Positions 32,505-42,004 of a stretch of 64,000 nt of DNA are shown here, in pieces. How positions within the stretch are numbered: position 1 is the first letter of the stretch; every line of letters starts with the position of its first letter. This stretch comes from DASUBV01 sp963725175 (GTDB lineage Bacteria > Actinomycetota > Actinomycetes > Streptosporangiales > Streptosporangiaceae), in contig CAVRXH010000006.1 in the NCBI GenBank assembly GCA_963725175.1, forward strand, positions 6,076,001 to 6,140,000. The letters are read 5' to 3'. A model generated the notes under the pieces. That model was not told the origin of the DNA and searched no databases. It saw nothing but the letters and a program-made list of their open reading frames with translations. Both the position numbers and the translations under genes were made by a program.

Positions 32505-32620
32505 AAGCCAGGCTCGGCCCGGGGTTAGCTGGCACGCAGGCGAGCCTGGTTGTTAGGCCAGGCTCGGCCCGGGGTTAGCTGGCACGCAGGCGAGCCTGGC
32601 TTTTAAGCCAGGCTCGCCTG
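32505..32620. repeat. 50-bp tandem repeat at the 3' end of the ABC exporter
   Basis: Two nearly identical 50-bp units (32505-32554 and 32555-32604) plus a 16-bp partial third unit. Each contains GCCAGGCTCGGCCCGGGGTT and ends GGCGAGCCTGG. The units derive from the terminal codons of the ABC exporter gene, suggesting tandem duplication of a gene end together with half of its hairpin. Confidence 0.8.
32587..32620 (-). terminator. Perfect hairpin with the exporter stop codon in its loop
   Basis: CAGGCGAGCCTGGCTT (32587-32602) and its exact complement (32605-32620) leave only two bases between the arms. The TAA of the exporter gene (32603-32605) sits at the tip. The minus-strand tail after the hairpin has no U-tract, so it may act as an mRNA-end stabiliser or a weak terminator. 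Confidence 0.55.
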
Positions 32621-34491
32621 CCAGTCGGCGTGCAGGGCCGAGTACTGGCCGTCGCTGGCGAGCAGCTCGGCCGGGGTGCCGTCCTCGATGATCTTCCCGT
32701 CGGCCATCACCAGGACCCGGTCGGCGATCGCCACCGTGGACAGCCGGTGCGCGATGATCACGGCGGTCCGGCCGGTCAGCACCGTGCGCAGCGCCTGCTG
32801 GACGATCCGCTCGGTGGGGATGTCCAGCAGCGAGGTCGCCTCGTCCAGGATGAGCAGCGCCGGGGCGGCCAGGAAGGCCCTGGCGAAGGAGATGAGCTGC
32901 CGCTGCCCGGCCGACAGCCGCCCGCCGCGCTTGCCGACCTTCTCGTCGTAGCCGGCGGGCAGCGCGGAGATGAACTCGTCCGCGCCGATGGCGCGGGCCG
33001 CGTCGACGATCTCCTCCCGGCTGGCGTCCGGCTTGCCCAGCGCGATGTTGTCCGCGACCGAGCCATCGAACAGGAAGTTCTCCTGGGTGATCAGGATGAC
33101 CTCGCGGCGCAGCGTCGGCTCGGACAGCTGCGCGCACGTCCACGCCGTCCAGGGTGATCCGGCCGGCGTTCGGGTCATACAGCCGGGCCAGCAGCCGGGC
33201 CACGGTGGTCTTGCCCGCGCCGGTGGCGCCGACCACCGCGACCGTCTGCCCGGCCGGGATGACCAGGTCCATCTGCGGCAGCACGATGGCCGAGCGGTAG
33301 CCGAACCTGACCGACTCCAGGGCCGCCGTCCGGCCGGCCCTGGCTCCGCCGACCGCCTCGGGCAGCTCCACCGGGTGCTCGGGCTCGGCCACCGACGGCG
33401 GCTCGTCCAGCACCCCGGAGATCTTCTCCAGCGCCGCGCCCGCCGACTGGAAGTTGCTGTAGAACTGCGACAGGTCGACCAGCGGGTCGAAGAACCGCTG
33501 GAGGTAGAGCAGGAACGTGACCAGCACGCCGATCTGCATCTGGTGGTCCATCACCCGGAAGCCGCCGTACAGCAGCACGGCGCCGATGGCCAGGTTGCCG
33601 ACCAGGCTGACGCCGGGGAAGAAGATCGCCAGCAGCCGGGCGGCGCGCAGGCTGGCGGCGGCGTAGTCCTGGTTGAGGACGGTGAAGATCTCCTCGTTGC
33701 GCTCTTCCCTGCGGAACGCCTGGACCGCCCTGATGCCGCCGAAGGTCTCTACGAAGTGCACGATGACCTGGGCGATGGTCTCCCTGGTGCGGCGGTAGGA
33801 CAGCGCCGACTCGCGGCGGAACCAGGCCGACAGCCACAGCAGCGGGATGAACCCGGCCATGATCACCAGTGCCAGCTCCCAGTCCAGCAGCAGCATGCCG
33901 CTGCCGACCAGCAGCATCGTGAACACCGCGGAGACCAGGGTGTCCAGGCCGTCCTCGAACAGGTCGGAGATGGAGTCGACGTCGGAGACCTGCCGGGAGA
34001 TCACCCGGCCCGAGGTGTAGCGCTCGTGGAAGGCGACGGGCAGCCGCTGGAAGTGCTCGAACAGCCGCCGCCGCAGGTCGAGCACGACCTTTCCGCCGAG
34101 CCTGCCGATGTTGCCGATGTACGCCCTGGTGCTCACCGCCTGGGTCAGCACCGCGACGCCGAACCCGGCGATGATGAGGACCAGCGGCGCCACGTCGTGG
34201 GTCCTGGTGAGCTGCGGGATCTGGTCCACGCCCCGGCCGACCAGGTAGGGCCCGGCCAGGATCGCCACGTTGGTGACGACGATGAGGACCAGGATGCTGG
34301 CCGCCTGGACCCGGTGCGGGCGCAGCAGGTCCCAGCAGCAGCCGGCGGGACCGGCGGCGCAGGAACGAGGACAGGCCGGGGGAGACCTCCTCGGCGTCCT
34401 CGGTGGCGATGCCGCGCCAGGCGGCGGTGGCGGACTGGCCGGGGGTCTGGGGCGCGTTCTGGCTCGGGGCCTGGCTCGTGGTCTGGCTCAT
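32603..34491 (-). CDS. ABC exporter, second half-transporter (two frameshifts)
   Basis: Membrane-ATPase half-transporter, 628 residues after removing two apparent single-base insertions near 33135 and 34336. The N-terminal six-helix domain (VAILAGPYLVGRGVDQIPQL onwards) is followed by an ATPase with Walker A VGATGAGKT, Q-loop ITQENFLFDGS, signature LSAGQRQLISFARA and Walker B LLILDEATSLLD. It is of the MsbA/LmrA-like multidrug or lipid exporter type. Its ATG overlaps the stop of the upstream half-transporter (ATGA), so the two probably form a heterodimer. The first 40 residues are Gln/Ser-rich and non-conserved. Confidence 0.85.
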
Positions 34492-36428
34492 CGGCGCGCT
34501 CCGCTGCGGAGATCCTGGCTGAGGTCGGGGTCGTCGTCGGGCGCGGCGCTCATCAGGTCGCGGTAGCGCGGCTCGGTGGCCAGCAGCTCGCGGTGCGTGC
34601 CGATGGCGGCGATCACGCCGCGCGTCCAGCAGCGCGACCCGGTCGGCCAGCAGCACCGTGGACGGGCGGTGCGCCACGACCAGCGCGGTGGACATGGAGA
34701 GCACCTCGCCGAGCGCGCGGGTCACCTTGGCCTCGGTGTGCACGTCAAGCGCGGACAGCGGGTCGTCCAGCAGCAGCACCTGCGGCCGGCCCGAGGATGG
34801 CCCTGGCCAGCGCGATCCGCTGCCGCTGGCCGCCGGACAGGGCCATGCCCTGCTCGCCGATCCGGGTGTCCAGGCCCCACGGCAGGTCCTGTCGACGAAG
34901 TCGGCCTGGGCCACGGCCAGCGCGGCCCTGATCGTCCTCCTCGCTGGCGCCTGGCGCGCCGAAGCTGACGTTCTCCCGCACGCTCGCCGAGAACAGCGTG
35001 GGGTCCTCGAACGCGCAGCCCAGCCGCTCGCGCAGCACCGCCAGCGGCAGGTCGCGATGTCGGTGCCGTCCAGCCGGATGGCGCCGCTGGTGACGTCGGC
35101 CAGCCGGGGGATCAGCTGCAGCAGCGTGGTCTTGCCCGAGCCGGTGGCGCCGACCAGCGCGACGGTCTCGCCGGGCGACAGCTCCAGGCTGACCCCGCGC
35201 AGCACCAGTTCCTCGCTGCCGGGGTAGCTGAACGTCACGTCGTCGAAGACCAGGCGGCCCGGGTTGGCCCCGTGCTCGGCCGGGCGGGCTCCGTGCCCGG
35301 CCTCCTGCGCGGCGGCCTGCCGGGGCACCAGGGCGGCCGGGCGGTCGGCGACGGCCGGCGGGGTGTCGAGGATCTCGTAGACCCGCTGCGCGGCGGTCGC
35401 CGCCTCCTGGCCGCCGGCGATGATGTAGCCCATCGCCTCGATCGGCCAGACCAGCAGCAGGGCCAGCGTGATGAAGGCGACCAGCCCGCCGACGGTCAGG
35501 TCGTCCCGGCTGACGGCCAGCGCGCCGAGCAGCAGGATCAGGCCGATCACGACGTTCGGCGACCAGGTCCAGGCTGGCCCAGAACGAGCCGCGCAGCCGG
35601 GCCATCGCGAGCTGGGTGCGGAACACCCGCCTCGGCCTGGCCGCAGGTGCCGGGCGGCCGCCTCGTCCCTGGCGGCCCAGCGACTTGAGCACCCGGATGC
35701 CGGTGGTCGCCTCCTCGACGTAGGTCGCCAGGTCGCCCTGCTCGTCCTGCACCCGCCGGGACAGCACCCGGTAGCGCTTCTCGAACGCCACGCACAGCAC
35801 CGCCACCGGGCAGGAACACCCCGCCGGTGATCAGCCCGAGCCACCAGTTCAGGTGGATGAGCAGGGCGACGACGACCAGGAACGTCCAGATGTTGGTGAT
35901 GAAGAAGACCACGCCGAAGCCGCCGAACCGGCGGATCGCCGACAGGTCGGTGGTGGCGCGGGACAGCAGCTGGCCGGACTGCCAGGCGTCGTGGAAGCCG
36001 GGCTCGAGCCGCTGCAGGTGCGCGTACAGGTCGTCGCGCATCTTCTTCTCCATGCCGGCCACCGCGGCGGCCTGGACCCAGCGCCGGAAGAAGCTCAGCA
36101 GCGACTGGATCAGGCCGAACGCCATCGCGGCGACGCCGAGCTCGACCAGCAGCCCCCGGTTGGGGTGATGGCTGGCCGGGTCGATGGCGTTGTCGATGAC
36201 CGACTTGGTGAGCAGCGGGATGACGATCTCGGCCGAGACCGCGACCACCGCGGCCAGGATCATGAGGATGAGCTGGCCGTAGTAGGGCCGCAGGTACTCT
36301 CGCACTCGCCACAGCGCCTGGCCGGGCGTTTGCACAGCTGCGGCCCGCTCCGTCAGGGCATGCGGAAGCGGGGCGGGTGAATCAGGGGGCATTGCAGGCA
36401 GACTAACTGCCGCGCTCCCGGGTGTCAT
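34488..36428 (-). CDS. ABC exporter, first half-transporter (about nine frameshifts)
   Basis: The reading frame changes about nine times, near 34620, 34791, 34889, 34935, 35056, 35560, 35632-35660 and 35810. Joined, it gives a normal half-transporter: membrane domain from YLRPYYGQLILMILAAVVAV, Walker A VGATGSGKTTLLQL, signature LSGGQRQRIALARAIL, Walker B VLLLDDPLSALD and H-loop VVAHRPSTV. It ends GARR-stop at 34488, overlapping the partner's ATG. DDPLSALD instead of DEP/DEA in Walker B hints at a degenerate ATP site, as is common in one half of heterodimers. The ATG at 36428 is taken; 36464 is possible. Confidence 0.75.
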
Positions 36429-36586
36429 CTCATTTACTTCGTGACGAAGCAGCCGCAGTGCCATGGCGGGGCAGTGCGGACTACCGCTCGCATATTAGGG
36501 CACAGGGTGGCGGACGGCCGGCAACTCTGGCACTCTGGCCAGACGTGGGGGCGAGCCGGAGCCGATCCGGCAGGGGAGAGGTACCC

Positions 36587-37265
36587 ATGGAACATGCCTA
36601 TTCCTGGGGGCCGGCGGGCGTGGGACAGGGGCCGGAACCCGCGCTGAGTTCCTATTTCGAGGGCATCACCGTCATCTGCCAGCTGGCCGCCAGGTTCACC
36701 GCGAGCGGCTGGGACTCCCAGACGCCGTGTCCGGAGTGGCGGGCCCGTGACCTGGCCGGGCACCTGCGCTGCATCGCCGATGACTATCACGAGTACCTGG
36801 ACGACGCGCCGTCCAGCCGGTACGCGCGGCTGCTCCGCACTGGCCCCGCGCCGCAGACGCTGGCCAGGAAGGTGTCCAGGCAGAACGCGGCCGAGCTGGC
36901 CGCCCTCGCCGACGCGCCGCCCGGTCGTGCACATCGCGGCCTTCGCCCGGTCCGCCCGTGCCTACGGGCGGCGGCTGCCCTCGGTCTGGGGGCTGCCGCA
37001 TCACTCCTGCCGCGACCAGGTGGTGACCGTGGCCGCGATGGCGGGCGCGGTCTGCGCTGAGTGGCACCTGCACGCCTGGGACCTGGCCAGGGCGCTGGGC
37101 TCCGACTACCGGCCGTCCGATCCGGTGGCGGTGCTGGCCGGCTGGCGGGCCGGGATGGCGCACCTGCCCGACGGCGTGGCCGGGCTGGTGATGGCGGGGC
37201 GGGCGCGCTGGCCGGCCGACCCGTGGCAGGTCCTGCTGCTGGCGTCGGGCAGGCTGCCGGGCTGA
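36587..37265 (+). CDS. MDMPI-N/DinB-like maleylpyruvate isomerase family protein (one frameshift)
   Basis: About 225 residues after correcting one extra base near 36921. The N-terminus (AARFTASGWDSQTPCPEWRARDLAGHLRCIADD) has the W..TPCPEW..RDL..H pattern of mycothiol-dependent MDMPI/DinB proteins, with a metal-ligand His. The second half (VVTVAAMAGAVCAEWHLHAWDLARALG) supplies the H..HxWDLA motif. Such proteins use mycothiol as thiol cofactor. CAGGGGAGAG precedes the ATG. It diverges from the ABC exporter genes. Confidence 0.75.
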
Positions 37266-37362
37266 CCCGGGGACCCCGCCGCCACTGGGCACAATCTGTC
37301 CCGCAGGTGACACGGATATCCTGCGGAACAGGCTCGCAGTTTCACCACGGGAGGTCTCCGAC

Positions 37363-38568
37363 ATGAGCTTCGATGTCAGCGCCGTCCGCTCCGGCTACCC
37401 GGCGCTGGCCGACGGCTACGCCTACCTCGACGGCGCGGCAGGCACCCAGGTGCCCGCGTCGGTGATCCAGGCGATCGGCTCGGCGTACTCGTGCGGGATC
37501 GGCAACTCCGGCGGCGCGTTCCCCGCCAGCGCCAGGTCCGACGCGATCACCGCGGAGTGCCGGCGCAGCGTGGCCGCGCTGACCGGCGGCGATCCCGGCG
37601 GGGTGATCCTCGGCCCGAACATGACCACGCTCACCTACCGGCTGGCGGGCACGCTGGCCAAGGACTGGCGGCCCGGCGATGAGGTGATCGTCTCCCGGCT
37701 GGAGCACGACGCCAACGTCCGGCCGTGGGTGCAGGCCGCGCAGGCGGCGGGCGCCACCGTCCGCTGGGCCGAGATCGACACGGCCACCGGCGAGCTGCCG
37801 GCCGCCCAGTACGACGGCCTGATCAGCGACCGGACCCGGCTGGTGGCGCTGACCGCCGCCAGCAACATCCTGGGCACCAGGCCCGACGTGGCGGCGATCA
37901 CCGCACGAGTGCGGGCCGCCGGGGCGCTCAGCTACGTCGACGGCGTGCACGCTACCGCGCACGGCCCGGTCGATGTCACGGCGCTTGGCGCCGACTTCTA
38001 CGCCACCAGTTCCTACAAGTGGTCGGGACCGCACATCGGCGCCGTGGTCGCCGACCCCGCGCTGCTGGACCGGCTGCGGCCCGACAAGCTCGCCCCGTCC
38101 TCGAACGACGTGCCCGACCGGTTCGAGCGCGGCACCCTGCCGTTCGCCGACCTCGCCGGGGTCAGCGCCGCCGTCGAGCACCTGGCCTCGCTGGCCAGCC
38201 CGGCGGCGGGCAGCCTGCGCGACCGGGTGGTGGCGTCGATGACCGCCGCGGAGCGGCACGAGGAGGAGCTGTTCGCGGTGCTGCTGGGCGGGCTGGACGA
38301 GATGGAGCATGTCACCACATACGGCAAGGCGGCCAGCAGGACGGCCACCGCCTACTTCAACGTGGCCGGGATGACGCCGCGCCAGGCGGCCGTGCAGCTG
38401 GCCCAGCGCAAGATCAATGTCTGGAACGGCGACAACTACGGCTACGAGCCCACCGGGGCGCTGGGCATCAGGGACTCCGGCGGCGCGATCCGGGCGGGCC
38501 TGGTGCACTACAACGACTCCTCCGACGTGGCCCGGCTGCTGGCCGCGGTCGCCGACCTGGCCCCCTGA
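37363..38568 (+). CDS. Cysteine desulfurase-like class V aminotransferase
   Basis: A 401-residue PLP enzyme. The PLP lysine is probably K219 in SSYKWSGPH; EHDANVRPW, YVDGVHATAHG and SSNDVPDRFERGT match the cysteine-desulfurase-like subgroup rather than IscS or SufS. The active-site Cys loop of true desulfurases is not evident, so it may be a lyase or epimerase. GGGAGG lies 9 bp before the ATG. It stands alone between the MDMPI gene and a YidB-like gene. Confidence 0.8.
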   Translation: MSFDVSAVRSGYPALADGYAYLDGAAGTQVPASVIQAIGSAYSCGIGNSGGAFPASARSDAITAECRRSVAALTGGDPGGVILGPNMTTLTYRLAGTLAKDWRPGDEVIVSRLEHDANVRPWVQAAQAAGATVRWAEIDTATGELPAAQYDGLISDRTRLVALTAASNILGTRPDVAAITARVRAAGALSYVDGVHATAHGPVDVTALGADFYATSSYKWSGPHIGAVVADPALLDRLRPDKLAPSSNDVPDRFERGTLPFADLAGVSAAVEHLASLASPAAGSLRDRVVASMTAAERHEEELFAVLLGGLDEMEHVTTYGKAASRTATAYFNVAGMTPRQAAVQLAQRKINVWNGDNYGYEPTGALGIRDSGGAIRAGLVHYNDSSDVARLLAAVADLAP

Positions 38569-38678
38569 CGGCCCTCGGACGCCCGCCTGACCCCGCTGCC
38601 GGCCGCCGGGCAGTTCCCTGCCGCCGGGTAGCGGTGCCGAATCGGGGAATGACGACCCAGGTCCGTGGCAACTGTGGT

Positions 38679-38704
38679 CACGGTGGCAGCGCGCTGCCAC
38701 CGTG
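38679..38704. promoter_or_regulatory. 26-bp perfect palindrome before the YidB-like gene
   Basis: CACGGTGGCAGCG followed directly by its exact complement, ending 14 bp before the ATG at 38719 and just ahead of the GGGGGGAGAG ribosome site. It could be an operator or a strong mRNA hairpin that limits translation. Confidence 0.6.
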
Positions 38705-38718
38705 CAGGGGGGAGAGTC

Positions 38719-39120
38719 ATGGGATTCATGGATGACGTCCTCGGCAAGCTCGGCGGCCAGCAGGGTCAGGAGGGCGGCCTGAACTCGCTCACCAAGCTGT
38801 TCAGCGACAACGGCGGTCTCCAGGGCATCATGGCCAAGCTGAGCAGCAACGGCCAGGGCCAGCAGGTGAAGTCCTGGGTCGGTACCGGGCAGAACCAGCC
38901 CATTTCCGGCACCGATGTCAAGCAGGCGCTCGATGACGACTCGCTCGCCAAGGTCGCCCAGCAGGCGGGCACCACGCCGGACAAGGTCAGCGATGACGTG
39001 GCCAAGGTGCTGCCGCAGATGGTGAACCAGGCCACCCCGCAGGGTCAGGTGCCCGAGCAGGGCGACGACCCGTTCTCCAAGGGGATCAGCGCGATCAAGA
39101 GCATGCTGGCCAAGAGGTAG
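38719..39120 (+). CDS. YidB-like (DUF937) protein
   Basis: A 133-residue protein starting MGFMDDVLGKLGGQQGQ, with the DUF937/YidB hallmarks: Gly/Gln-rich start, then VKSWVGTGQNQPISGTDVKQAL and a helical DKVSDDVAKVLPQMVNQATPQGQVPEQG ending. The family has no established biochemical role. GGGGGGAGAG lies upstream. The gene's codons are less GC-extreme than its neighbours. A 26-bp palindrome precedes it. Confidence 0.82.
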   Translation: MGFMDDVLGKLGGQQGQEGGLNSLTKLFSDNGGLQGIMAKLSSNGQGQQVKSWVGTGQNQPISGTDVKQALDDDSLAKVAQQAGTTPDKVSDDVAKVLPQMVNQATPQGQVPEQGDDPFSKGISAIKSMLAKR

Positions 39121-39289
39121 CCGCTCAGCAGCAGCCGGGGTGTCAGGGCGGCCCGGCGCGCCGGGCGGGCAGCAGCCCGCCGGCCGCCGGGCCGTCGCAT
39201 GCTTGCGTCCTGGCTCTGCCGTCCTGGCCGCGGCACAGCCGCGACGGCACAGCCAGGCCGGCACAGCCCTGGCCGGGCCTGGCGGGTGC

Positions 39290-39736
39290 CTAGGCGTCCA
39301 CCGAGTACCGGTACATGCGGGTCTCCCTGGCCTGGAAGCCGAGCTTCTCGTAGAGCCGGCCCGCCGCCACCCTGGACGGCCGCGAGCTGAGATCCACCGT
39401 CCGCGCGCCCGCCTGCCCGGCCAGCCGCAGCGCCTCCTGGGTGAGCGCGCTGCCGATGCCCTGCCGGCCGGCCGCCTCGTCCACCACCACGTCCTCGATC
39501 CAGGCCCGCCGCCCGGTCGGGATCGGGAACATCACGAGCGTCAGCGTCCCGGCGATTGTCCCGCCTGACCTGGCCACCAGCACGGTACTGGCCTCCGCCG
39601 CGACGATGGCCCCCAGCGCGGCCTTGTCCAGCGGCGGGGCCGACTTGGATAGCTGGGGCAGCAGCCGCCCGAACGCCTCGACGACCTCGTCAGTTACCTC
39701 AGTGAGTATCTCTACCTGGACTGTCACCCGGGGCAC
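39290..39736 (-). CDS. GNAT-family N-acetyltransferase
   Basis: A 148-residue acetyl-CoA-dependent transferase: IAGTLTLVMFP, the cofactor segment WIEDVVVDEAAGRQGIGSALTQEAL (R/Q-x-x-G-x-G/A) and the C-terminal YEKLGFQARETRMYRY. The substrate is unknown. The start is GTG at 39736. It lies downstream of the azl genes on the same strand, across a gap of only 17 bp, and may share their transcript. Confidence 0.8.
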   Translation of the reverse strand: MPRVTVQVEILTEVTDEVVEAFGRLLPQLSKSAPPLDKAALGAIVAAEASTVLVARSGGTIAGTLTLVMFPIPTGRRAWIEDVVVDEAAGRQGIGSALTQEALRLAGQAGARTVDLSSRPSRVAAGRLYEKLGFQARETRMYRYSVDA

Positions 39737-39753
39737 ATTACCGGCCGGCGGCC

Positions 39754-40071
39754 TCAGCCGACGCCAGCGGCGCGCAGCAGGGCCGTGGTGCCGGCCGCGG
39801 CGATAATGACCACCAGGAACGGCGCCCTGGCCAGCAGCGCCACGATGGCCGCGCCCATCCCGGCCAGCCGCGCCGGGTCGAAGACCAGGGCATCGCCGCT
39901 GGTGCCGGCCTGGACGACGGCCAGCGCCGCCAGCAGCGCCACAGGCACCAGCTCGGCGAACCGGCGGACCCGCGGGCTGGCCAGCACCCGCTCGGGCACC
40001 GTCAGCCCGGCCAGCTTCAGCGCGTAACAGCCGGCGCAGGTGACCAGCACCGCGATCCAGATCCCGGTCAT
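39754..40071 (-). CDS. azlD: AzlD branched-chain amino acid exporter subunit
   Basis: A 105-residue protein with four hydrophobic helices (WIAVLVTCAGCYALKLAGL at the start, LVPVALLAALAVVQAG). It is the small partner of AzlC in BCAA/azaleucine export (BrnFE-like). It overlaps azlC by 4 bp (ATGA), which fixes the start. It fits functionally with the BCAA synthesis genes further along the window. Confidence 0.88.
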   Translation of the reverse strand: MTGIWIAVLVTCAGCYALKLAGLTVPERVLASPRVRRFAELVPVALLAALAVVQAGTSGDALVFDPARLAGMGAAIVALLARAPFLVVIIAAAGTTALLRAAGVG

Positions 40072-40889
40072 GAGGTCTGCCCCATCCTGCCCGCCGCGCC
40101 CCCGCCGCTCACGACCTCGGCACCGCCGGTCCAGGGACCGCCAGCCCCATCGCTACCCGCCCCCGCACCGGGTGCCCCGGCACCGGCCAGCCAGGCACCG
40201 GGCGCCGCCGGGGGCGCGTGGACCAGCAGCGCCGCGCCCAGCGCGGCGGTCGCCGCCAGGATCACCGGGATGCCCGGCGGCAGCACAGTGGTCAGCCCCA
40301 GCGCGATCGCCGCGCCGGCCGCGCCGGTGGCCCGCTCGGTCCAGCCGTCGCGCAGCCGGGGCCAGATCAGCGCCAGGAACGCGGCCGGGCCGACCACGTC
40401 AAGGCCGAGCGTCCGCGGCGAGGCCAGCGAGCCCGCGCCAAGCGCGCCGGCCAGGGTGGCCAGGTTCCAGGTCAGGTACAGGCAGATGAACGTGGCGCGG
40501 AACGCGGTCCTTCCGGACGCCTGGCCGGGCTGGGCCAGGGTGACCGCCGTGGTCTCGTCGATGACGCCGAGCGCGCCGAGCAGCCGGCCCGGCCCGCGCA
40601 GCCGCAGCAGGCTGGTCAGCCGCAGGCCGTACAGGGTGTTCCTGCTGCCGAGCACGACGGCGCCCGCGGTGGCCGCGATCAGGTTGCCGCCGACCGCCAC
40701 CGCGCCGATCAGCGCGAACTGGGACGCGCCGGTGAAGGCCAGCGCGCTCAGCGCGCATGCCTGCCAGGCGCTCAGCCCGGAGCCGACGGCGGCCGCGCCG
40801 AAGGCGAGGCCGGAGATCCCCACGGCCAGGCCGAGGCCGACGCCATCGCGGACCGGGGTGGCCGCCTGGGTGGTGACCGGGCGAGTCAT
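40068..40889 (-). CDS. azlC: AzlC branched-chain amino acid exporter subunit
   Basis: A 273-residue membrane protein with the AzlC signature GISGLAFGAAAVGSGLSAWQA and LAFTGASQFALIGAVAVGG near the N-terminus, then SRNTLYGLRL and the GVIDETTAV segment. Together with AzlD it exports leucine, isoleucine, valine or analogues. The last 50 residues are a Gly/Ala/Pro-rich tail absent from most relatives. An AraC regulator ends 10 bp away on the same strand and is the likely controller. Confidence 0.9.
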   Translation of the reverse strand: MTRPVTTQAATPVRDGVGLGLAVGISGLAFGAAAVGSGLSAWQACALSALAFTGASQFALIGAVAVGGNLIAATAGAVVLGSRNTLYGLRLTSLLRLRGPGRLLGALGVIDETTAVTLAQPGQASGRTAFRATFICLYLTWNLATLAGALGAGSLASPRTLGLDVVGPAAFLALIWPRLRDGWTERATGAAGAAIALGLTTVLPPGIPVILAATAALGAALLVHAPPAAPGAWLAGAGAPGAGAGSDGAGGPWTGGAEVVSGGGAAGRMGQTS

Positions 40890-40899
40890 GCTCGCCAGG

Positions 40900-41898
40900 C
40901 TAGGCGCGGGCGCCCGCGCCCGTCTTGTACGTTCTTGCCCGGCTCGCCGCCGAGCCCGGCATGCCCGTCCAGCCCGCCGGGCCCGCTAAGCCGGCCGAGC
41001 CCGCTATGCCCGCCACCCGGTGCGGCGGCCGGTCCGTCCTGCCGTGCCGCTCGCGCTGGTAGGCGCCGGGCGGCACGCCGATGACCCGCTTGAAGTGCCT
41101 GGTCAGGTGCGCCTGGTCGGCGAAGCCGGTGCTGGCCGCGACATCCGCGGGCGCCAGGCCCGCGTCCAGCAGGCCGCGCGCCTCGCGGACCCGGAGCTGG
41201 TTCAGGTAGGCGTGCGGCGGCAGCCCGGTCTGCGCGCGGAACGCCCGCAGCAGCGCGAACGGCCCGAGCCCGGTCAGCTCCGCCAGCTCGTCCAGGCTCG
41301 GCGGGTCGGTGAGCCTGCTGCCCAGCAGGTCCCGCACCCTGGCGACCGCCGCGGGCGCCCGGCCGCCGCCGCGCGGCCCGGCGGCCCGCGCCACCCGGCC
41401 GTGGTCGGCGTGCGCGGCCAGCAGGCCGCGCAGCGCGGCGTGCAGCAGGGTGGAGGAGGCCAGCCGGTCGCCGTGCTCGGCGGCCTGGTGCGCGGCGCGC
41501 AGCAGCGCGGCGCTGTCCTCCCGGTAACTGACCACAGGCCCGAACGACGGGGTGCCGGGCCAGCCCAGCTCCGCGGCCACGCCGGCGACCACCTCAACGG
41601 CCGGGTAGAACACCCGGTAGGACCAGCCCTCTGGCGCGCCGGCCTGGCCGGTGTGCACCATCTCGGGATTGAGCAGGGCCACCGCGCCGGTCCCGGCGCT
41701 GTGCAGCGCGCCGCCGTACTCGAACTCCTCGACGCCGGACTCGATCACGCCGAGGGTGTAGGTCTCGTGCGCGTGCCTGCCGTACCGGTGCGTGACGTAC
41801 CTGGCGCGCAGCAGGTCCACCCCGGCGACCGCCGAGTGCCGCCAGTAGCGGGCGGCCTCGGCCCGGCCGCCTCCGGCCGCGATATCGCCAGAAACCAT
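40900..41898 (-). CDS. AraC-family transcriptional regulator
   Basis: A 332-residue protein. The N-terminal cupin-like sensing domain (VTHRYGRHAHETYTLGVIESGVEEFEYGG; AVALLNPEMVHTG) is joined to two C-terminal helix-turn-helix units (SLDELAELTGLGPFALLRAF and PADVAASTGFADQAHLTRHF), followed by a Gly/Ala-rich tail. Located directly upstream of azlC on the same strand, so probably the regulator of the exporter. The start at 41898 is taken at the first Met without low-complexity sequence before it; no Shine-Dalgarno is clear. Confidence 0.82.
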   Translation of the reverse strand: MVSGDIAAGGGRAEAARYWRHSAVAGVDLLRARYVTHRYGRHAHETYTLGVIESGVEEFEYGGALHSAGTGAVALLNPEMVHTGQAGAPEGWSYRVFYPAVEVVAGVAAELGWPGTPSFGPVVSYREDSAALLRAAHQAAEHGDRLASSTLLHAALRGLLAAHADHGRVARAAGPRGGGRAPAAVARVRDLLGSRLTDPPSLDELAELTGLGPFALLRAFRAQTGLPPHAYLNQLRVREARGLLDAGLAPADVAASTGFADQAHLTRHFKRVIGVPPGAYQRERHGRTDRPPHRVAGIAGSAGLAGPAGWTGMPGSAASRARTYKTGAGARA

Positions 41899-42004
41899 GA
41901 CGACATGCCTACCCGATCTTCTGACCTGCTGGCCAATCGGATTTGCCGGGGCGGCGCGGGCCGCCGGGACCACCCGGAGACCAGGCAGGCGGGACGGGCG
42001 TTCC

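Noticed and set aside
33175..36312. A single open frame of more than 1000 codons spanning both ABC half-transporters
   Set aside because: It mixes correct segments with out-of-frame stretches; it is an artefact of several indels. The two separate half-transporters explain the motifs better.
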